Below are positions 6,984 through 11,248 of a DNA stretch of 11,248 nt, one piece after another (within the stretch, counting starts at the first letter, position 1; every line of letters begins with the position of its first letter). The position numbers and the translations under genes were made by a program. Source of the DNA: Verrucomicrobiota bacterium (GTDB taxonomy: Bacteria > Verrucomicrobiota > Verrucomicrobiia > Verrucomicrobiales > Akkermansiaceae); the NCBI GenBank assembly GCA_008932955.1, contig WBXE01000069.1, positions 1 to 11,248 on the forward strand, given 5' to 3'. The notes below the pieces were generated by a model. The model did not search any database. It was not told where the DNA came from and saw nothing but the letters and a program-made list of their open reading frames with translations.

Positions 6984-8110
6984 GGCCGGCCTCCGATGAT
7001 GTTTTTGCTCCAGATCTGACTGAGGGTGTAACGCTCCAGCCATTTGCCAAGGGATTCGGCAGACTGGCGGACAAAGGAGCTTTTGCCGTCTTGGTTTTCC
7101 ACCACGATGATATCGTCCGCGCTGAAATGGTCGATGAATGTTGAAGACTGTGTGGAAACGATCACCTGACACTGGCGGGAGGCGAATTTGATCAAGCCAG
7201 CGATCACCTGCTCGGCGGCCGGGTGGAGGCCCAGTTCCGGTTCATCGATGATGAGGAGGTCTGGCAGCATGTCCTCAGGGAGCAGCAGCAGAGTCACAAG
7301 GGCAATGATCCTCAGCGAACCGTCTGAAAGCTGTCCGGACACGAAGTCATAGTCGCTGTGACCGACGGCTCGCCACCTGAGGGAGACAACCTGTTTCCCT
7401 GGTGGTCCTTCCGGTTCCAGGATGAGATGATCCAACCAAGGGAGGACCGCCTGAAGATTGCGTATGACGTCAGAGAAATACTCGGGATACTGTTGTTGGA
7501 GTTTCAGGAGCACGGCGGCTAGATTACCGCCATCGGCTCGCAGGTAACGGCATTCGTCCACGAAGGGTTTCCCCCTCAGAAACGAAGCCACTCCGGTATC
7601 ATGGAACTGATAGACCCGGCAGCCGCCGATAAGTTTTTTGATAAAACTGACGGTGGTATCCTGTTGGTTCCATTGCTCCGAAAGTCCACTTTCGCGATGC
7701 CCTCCCGGACCCAGGGGAATCGGAGGGGTGGGAGCCGCTCTGCCATCCGTATGATACTGGACCTCCTCATTGGTGAAGATGAAGGTATCATCCTGCCGAA
7801 CGTGCGCGAGAGTGAATCGGTAAAAGTTGTTTCCCTTGTCCGAGCGAAACTTCAGTTCCGCATGAATCAGCGGCGTTTGTTTGGCTCCGAAGTGCAGAAT
7901 GTGGGACGCCGGCCCGCGGTCACTGAGGTAAGGACTTTGGAAACCTCTGGTAAGCGCGTAGTTGAGCATGCGGAAGAAATCGATGAGGTTCGATTTGCCC
8001 GCGCCGTTCGCGCCGTTCGCGCCGATGAGAACATTGAGATGACACAGTTCTATGTCCGCATGCTGGATCGAGCGGAAGCCTTCGAGTTAAAGTCGGGAGA
8101 GTTGTTTCAT
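6980..8110 (-). pseudogene. AAA_21-type ATPase (COG4637/OLD-like), nonsense mutation at codon 8
   Basis: Read from the ATG at 8110, the frame is 376 residues, a normal length for this ABC/SMC-like ATPase family. It shows LEGFRSI (9-15), Walker A GANGAGKS (33-40, K39), an ABC-signature-like SGQLSDGS (258-265), Walker B LLIIDEPELGLHP (D289, E290) and a late STQS switch. Two lesions are visible. Codon 8 is TAA (8087-8089), where CAA or AAA would give the usual RLxLEGFRSI. A 9-bp unit is duplicated (8001-8018), giving GANGANGAGKS. No ATG, GTG or TTG lies between the stop and the ATG at 7969, and a start there would lose the whole P-loop, so the gene is probably inactive. It overlaps the DUF4276 gene by 4 bp; such ATPase/TOPRIM pairs are commonly anti-phage modules (inference). 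Confidence 0.75.
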
Positions 8111-8178
8111 TTCGGTGGGAATCTGGCGTTGGAGTTGCTTCCGGGCACGGCATCATCCAAGCGGGAATCCTGCTCCCT

Positions 8179-8418
8179 GTGAAGGACAGGAGCGGGCGCA
8201 TTGAGTCCCCCGAATTGGAGGCCAACGCGCTGTTCGAGCATCTGGCGCAAAGCCAACCCGGCGGGGTCAAAACGAGGCTGTTGCCGACGTTCTAACGCCG
8301 GGTGAAGCTGTGACGAGTGGCGGAGGGGCCGGAAAAGGAGGTGTTTTTCACCCAGGATCACAAGCCCGGCGAGGCGCTGGCGGTGGACTGGACGGTGATG
8401 GACAGCCTGGGCGTCATT
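8179..8418 (+). pseudogene. istA: IS21-family IstA transposase remnant
   Basis: One frame, broken by two stops, reads SPELEANALFEHL, then TF*RRVKL*RVAEGPEKEVFFTQ and HKPGEALAVDW. This matches the part of IS21-family IstA just before and into its integrase core (LQRRVKxWR, GPxKEVFF, HxPGExxxxDFT in intact members). The first stop (TAA, 8293) stands where CAA (Gln) is expected and the second (TGA, 8311) where TGG (Trp) is expected. Both ends are truncated and no IstB ATPase or terminal repeats are seen. After about 8418 the similarity stops. It lies 68 bp upstream of the decayed ATPase start, on the opposite strand. Confidence 0.72.
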
Positions 8419-8517
8419 CGCAGGTCCATTGTAGGTGGCATCCACGAGGCGGATGGATTGGGCATGAAGAAGATCGAGACAGTCTCCGGGCTCAATGATC
8501 GCGCCAAGCCTCACACC

Positions 8518-8910
8518 TCAAAAAGTCCGGCGCAGGGAGCCGTTCACATATTCGGCGGTGCGGCCGTTTTTGAGGTCACCGAAAACCGAACCTCCGCTGA
8601 CCCTGACCCGAACAATGTCCGAACCATATGAGCGGCGCAGCGAGCCATTCGCGTATTCTTGGATGCGCCCCTGCTTGGTGACCGCAGCCACAATTTCGCC
8701 GTCAGATGACACGTCCACAATATCCGAGCCGTAGGATCGGCGCAGTGAGCCGTTGACGTATTCCTGGATGTGACCGTCCTTCACCCGGACCGTGGATGCT
8801 TCAGCAGCCATGGCTGGCGGCAGGGTCAGCACGGACAAGATGGACAGGACGAGGGCGGCAGTAAAAACGCGGTGAATGCCGCGCCGTGGCTTGGGAATGG
8901 GAAATGACAT
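8518..8910 (-). CDS. Secreted small repeat protein, 130 aa
   Basis: Residues 1-36 form a classical signal peptide: basic start, hydrophobic run about 15-31, then AMAAEAS as a likely cleavage site. The mature part has a 35-residue repeat: residues 46-64 (GHIQEYVNGSLRRSYGSDI), 81-99 (near-identical) and a final half unit 116-130 (GRTAEYVNGSLRRTF). Between them lie strand-like stretches such as EIVAAVTKQ and VFGDLKN. The pattern suggests a small all-beta structure resembling incomplete propeller blades, and the final NGSLRRTF looks like a natural end. The function is unknown; it is probably exported to the periplasm or outside. The start at 8910 is fixed by the signal peptide, although no good ribosome binding site is visible. 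It is divergent from the gene at 9108. Confidence 0.78.
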   Translation of the reverse strand: MSFPIPKPRRGIHRVFTAALVLSILSVLTLPPAMAAEASTVRVKDGHIQEYVNGSLRRSYGSDIVDVSSDGEIVAAVTKQGRIQEYANGSLRRSYGSDIVRVRVSGGSVFGDLKNGRTAEYVNGSLRRTF

Positions 8911-9008
8911 GACTGTTGTTTTGGTGGAGGTGAAAGACTTGCTGATAAGCTACCCATTACTTCCGCGGGGTCGAGATATATTGTCCGAAATATTTCCCAA
9001 AGCCCCGT

Positions 9009-9086
9009 GCTTTTCATCGCAAAAAAGCTTGACATTTGTGATTGAAAATCGTACAAAAACCCAGCACGACGCGCCAAGCGCATAAC
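9009..9086 (+). promoter_or_regulatory. Promoter module copy 1 (sigma70-type, with palindrome)
   Basis: TTGACA at 9029-9034, a 17-bp spacer, and TACAAA at 9052-9057 as the -10 box. Just ahead of the -35 box is a hyphenated palindrome GCTTTT-8-AAAAGC (9009-9028), a possible operator. GCGCATAAC follows 26 bases after the start of the -10 box. The whole 78-bp block recurs at 10292-10369. It should start transcription near 9064 toward the gene at 9108. Confidence 0.7.
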
Positions 9087-9107
9087 GATTAAATCAAATT
9101 CACAGCC

Positions 9108-9485
9108 ATGTCAGATTCCTCATTGATTCAGGTACAAGAGCTCAGCGACGACGAGCCTGTTGTATGTCCATTTTGCGGGTTTCAGGCTTGCCCCAGTCAT
9201 GATACTGAGGGGTGGGAGTTCGACCCGGCGACGTGTATCTGTGAACACAGCCTTTTTGTAGTTACGGACTTTGGATTTGAGTTCCGTTCGAGCCGATTCA
9301 ATCAGCACATGAATCTGCCCGATGACCAAGAATCCGAGCCTCCTATGCCGGAAGATGAAAATGAGGATGAAGATGGCGACTCTGACTCCTACGACGCATT
9401 CACTTCCAAAGTGCGAATCCCCGGTTCAGTAAAATTTGAAATTTGTTCCATAGACTTTGGGGTGTCTTATGGATTCGCTCCCTAA
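9108..9485 (+). CDS. Hypothetical Cys/His-rich acidic protein, 125 aa
   Basis: The family is not recognised. The N-terminal half has a probable zinc-binding cluster: CPFCG (C20, C23), C28, H31, then CIC (C43, C45) and H47. Residues about 71-96 are very acidic (DDQESEPP..., EDENEDEDGDSD), which suggests a flexible linker or a basic-partner binding segment. The last 28 residues (from FTSKVRIPG to SYGFAP) form a compact strand-rich end. The segment encoding its last 27 residues is also present as an orphan copy at 6547-6630. There is no signal peptide or membrane segment. The ATG at 9108 follows the promoter module by a leader of about 44 bases with no Shine-Dalgarno sequence. The same promoter block precedes the AAA ATPase gene at 10437, so the two may be co-regulated. 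Confidence 0.7.
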   Translation: MSDSSLIQVQELSDDEPVVCPFCGFQACPSHDTEGWEFDPATCICEHSLFVVTDFGFEFRSSRFNQHMNLPDDQESEPPMPEDENEDEDGDSDSYDAFTSKVRIPGSVKFEICSIDFGVSYGFAP

Positions 9486-9660
9486 GATAGGGCAAATCAT
9501 CTGGAATTTCTGCTGGATCACATGCGAATGAGTCTTCGAGCAGAAGAAATTTTCATGGATTCACATAGTTTCAATTTTCCTTTCAAGCACCAGAACCCGA
9601 GGGGCGGGTGTGGCACAAGGAGTCGCTCGGGCCAAGGAGCCACTACAGATTCTTGGTTAT

Positions 9661-9717
9661 CTTCGTTTCCTTCTGTTCAAATCCGGTTTTCCACAGAAGA
9701 CAACAAAGGGAACGAAG
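9661..9717. repeat. Imperfect inverted repeat
   Basis: The left arm 9661-9677 (CTTCGTTTCCTTCTGTT) pairs imperfectly with 9702-9717 (AACAAAGGGAACGAAG). This resembles small intergenic palindromes dispersed in many environmental genomes. Confidence 0.5.
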
Positions 9718-9884
9718 GGTGAGGATTGTGGTGGTAGCGAAAGAGCGGCCCATGATCAGAACTCAGTATACGACCTCAAAATCGCCATTGGGTCGAGCAA
9801 GTTCAATTCCCTCAAATAGCGGTCATGCTCAAGGTTTCCTGGGGGGATTGTGCGTGACGAATTTTACCACTGAGGTACTGATTG

Positions 9885-9959
9885 CCACTGAAATCACTGA
9901 AATATTTATAAATTTCTTATCAGTTTGCTCAGTGGTCATCAGTGTTTCAGTGGTTTTTT
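9885..9959. repeat. Inverted repeat with T-run, possible terminator
   Basis: CCACTGAAATCACTGA (9885-9900) pairs with ATCAGTGTTTCAGTGG (9938-9953) with one small offset, and six T bases follow (9954-9959). The hairpin could end transcription coming from 9108, but the 37-base loop and the distance (400 bp) make a repeat element equally likely. Confidence 0.45.
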
Positions 9960-10071
9960 GCCACGAATTAAGGGAATTCAACTAGCTCGCCAATTCGTAA
10001 AAAAATGAGGTCGTTAACTGAGTTCAGATGATTGAGCGCCAGAGGCTCGGGTCATGGGCGGCCCTTCCGCA

Positions 10072-10091
10072 CGACGACAGTAACGTCGTCG
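10072..10091. repeat. Short perfect hairpin
   Basis: CGACGAC and GTCGTCG form a perfect 7-bp stem around a 6-base loop. It is probably part of a REP-like element; no T-run follows. Confidence 0.4.
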
Positions 10092-10291
10092 CTCCCTACC
10101 ATGCGTCATCCGCTCCAAGTTATTCAGAAGGCTTAGGGGCAGCGCAGGAATCTCAGCGATTTGCTCTGCAAGCTCTGCATTTGATCCCGCCCTCCGGCGG
10201 TCCCGCTGCGGGGCTCTCGCTCCGCTCAGTTATGCGTTTCACAAATTCCGGCTGTGGTCGTTTGCTGATGTTTGATGTAGAAAAATCCAGC

Positions 10292-10369
10292 GCTTTTCAT
10301 CGCAAAAAAGCTTGACATTCGTGCTGAAAAAACATATAAAAAAGCAACTTAATTCGCCCGGCGCATAAC
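10292..10369 (+). promoter_or_regulatory. Promoter module copy 2 (sigma70-type, with palindrome)
   Basis: TTGACA at 10312-10317, a 17-bp spacer, and TATAAA at 10335-10340. The same GCTTTT-8-AAAAGC palindrome precedes the -35 box, and GCGCATAAC lies at 10361-10369 with the same 26-base offset. The first 28 bases are identical to copy 1, and about 61 of 78 match overall. Its -10 box is closer to consensus than that of copy 1. It points at the AAA ATPase gene. Confidence 0.75.
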
Positions 10370-10436
10370 ATGCCTTGTGCCACCCAATCTATCGCACTGT
10401 TCAGCGACAGATATGTGCTTACACACCGACATTCCC

Positions 10437-11248
10437 ATGGCTTCACGTCCCTTCAATACGTCCTATTCACGCCAACTCGCCCTCTGGGTGTTGCGGGCCT
10501 TTTCACCGGGTCTCGCCCGCGATCTGTTTATCCGCCATTCCAACTACGCGGATCAAGACATTGCCATCTTCCTGGGCCTGCCTCCAGAACCCGATGCAGA
10601 TAACATTTCCGCAATTTATCGGCAGCTCGCTGCCATGCTCGCCGGCATGGAAAAAACACCCGCTGCCGTCGGGCTGCCAATTCATGCAATCCGCAATTTC
10701 GCCGAATTGGGACTCATCTTCAAACTGAATCCGACCGAGATTGCTGTTCTGCAATTTTTCGCCTGCACCTGTCTCGAACCTGTCCTCAGTGACACGCAAC
10801 GCTTGATCGACACGTTCATTGCCTCGAACCCGGTGCGCTACTATGCCACGGTGCTGGGCCTGCCCCGTCCAGCGGTTGAAAAAGCCCTTTCGCTGAATGG
10901 ACGATTGATCAAATGCGGGTTGATCACCCTGAGCGGCTCGCGCTCCAAAGATCTTGAGTTTTTCTCCAGACCGGTGGCGCAGCAACTCTTCCACAAAGCA
11001 TTCGATCGTGAGGAGGTCCTGAAGCAATTTGGTGTCTCTCCGCCTCCCCCCATTCTCGGCTTGGTGGACTTTCCGCATGTTAAGCCCAGCCTCGACCTGC
11101 TTATTCCCTATCTTAAAAATGCGATCTCCCGGCGCAAGGGCGGGGTCAATATCCTGTTCCACGGTCCCCCGGGCACGGGTAAAACCCAACTCGCCCGCGT
11201 GCTGGGCGCGGTCATTGGAGTTCCTGTTTTTGAATTCGCCACCGAAGA
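10437..11248 (+). CDS. AAA-family ATPase (SpoVK/VPS4-like), 5' part
   Basis: The frame is open from 10353 to the end of the window, so 270 residues are visible and the C-terminal catalytic half is missing. Residues 1-200 are a mostly helical regulatory region (from MASRPFNTSYSRQLALWVLR). The AAA core begins near LGLVDFPHV, followed by RRKGGVNILFHGPPGTGKT; Walker A is residues 243-250 with K249 and T250. GPPGTGKT plus the later FEFATE matches bacterial COG0464-type ATPases, which usually continue with an acidic Walker B region, and are thought to remodel protein complexes. The start is uncertain: ATG at 10437 (chosen), ATG at 10413 and GTG at 10377 are all in frame, and none has a good ribosome binding site. 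The upstream 78-bp promoter module is shared with the gene at 9108. Confidence 0.85.
   Translation, partial: MASRPFNTSYSRQLALWVLRAFSPGLARDLFIRHSNYADQDIAIFLGLPPEPDADNISAIYRQLAAMLAGMEKTPAAVGLPIHAIRNFAELGLIFKLNPTEIAVLQFFACTCLEPVLSDTQRLIDTFIASNPVRYYATVLGLPRPAVEKALSLNGRLIKCGLITLSGSRSKDLEFFSRPVAQQLFHKAFDREEVLKQFGVSPPPPILGLVDFPHVKPSLDLLIPYLKNAISRRKGGVNILFHGPPGTGKTQLARVLGAVIGVPVFEFATE

Larger units (their letters stand above)
9486..10291. other. Gene-free 0.8-kb region with palindromic repeats
   Basis: No frame here looks like a protein; the longest (10028-10315) has low-complexity, shadow-like composition and runs into the promoter block. The region contains several inverted repeats listed separately (9661-9717, 9885-9959, 10072-10091) and a GC-rich stretch near 10185-10235 ending GTTATGCG. 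Confidence 0.5.

Noticed and set aside
8107..8514. 135-codon minus-strand frame across the IS21 remnant
   Set aside because: It is antisense to the recognisable IstA remnant and has no domain of its own.
10028..10315. 95-codon plus-strand frame in the gap before the AAA gene
   Set aside because: It has low-complexity composition, overlaps a hairpin and the promoter block, and shows no motif.
9078..10369. GCATAAC / GTTATGC boxes as integron attC sites
   Set aside because: The nearest facing pairs are in the wrong order or about 1.15 kb apart, and no integrase or folded attC stem is seen; they fit better as part of the duplicated promoter block.
10503..11189. 228-codon minus-strand frame at the right end
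   Set aside because: It lies opposite the AAA ATPase frame, which carries GPPGTGKT and runs off the window edge without a stop.

Overview
The window comes from a GC-rich bacterium. No gene names the organism. The mixture of a giant DUF4062/STAND/WD40 protein, period-7 micro-repeats, palindromic intergenic elements and few Shine-Dalgarno sequences would suit Verrucomicrobiota or a neighbouring PVC lineage, but that is a guess from style, not proof. It reads as an accessory region: intact genes alternate with decayed genes, repeats and a transposase remnant.

Left part (1-1430): the 3' end of a putative molybdenum-carrier (YpsA-like Rossmann) gene, a 200-bp spacer holding two imperfect copies of a repeat unit that each run into a heptamer tract, a YqiA/UPF0227-type alpha/beta-hydrolase (660-1196), a hairpin between convergent stops, and a 62-residue unknown gene on the minus strand (1428-1240) with a good ribosome binding site.

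Centre (1497-6068): one 1523-residue gene dominates. It has an N-terminal DUF4062 domain, a STAND/NACHT-type P-loop NTPase, a winged-helix and helical region, then exactly 14 highly similar 41-residue WD40 repeats (enough for two seven-bladed propellers) and a short C-terminal tail. This is the architecture of NLR-like signalling and conflict proteins. The repeats differ mainly at a few fixed positions, as expected of a diversifying recognition surface. Three period-7 DNA tracts lie inside its reading frame.

Right-centre (6069-8500): a 112-bp element with inverted ends, a 57-residue unknown gene, an 84-bp copy of another gene's 3' end, and a decayed minus-strand two-gene unit: an AAA_21-type ATPase (stop codon at codon 8, 9-bp duplication in its P-loop) overlapping by 4 bp a DUF4276 (probably TOPRIM-like) gene that is shortened and frameshifted. 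Immediately upstream lies an IS21-type IstA remnant with two in-frame stops. The ATPase/DUF4276 pair looks like a dead OLD/PARIS-like defence module.

Right part (8518-11248): a secreted 35-residue-repeat protein on the minus strand, then two plus-strand genes, a Cys/His-rich acidic protein (9108-9485) and a VPS4/SpoVK-type AAA ATPase running off the window. Each lies behind its own copy of one 78-bp promoter module containing TTGACA, a 17-bp spacer and a TATAAT-like box. The 800 bp between them holds only palindromic repeats and no convincing gene.
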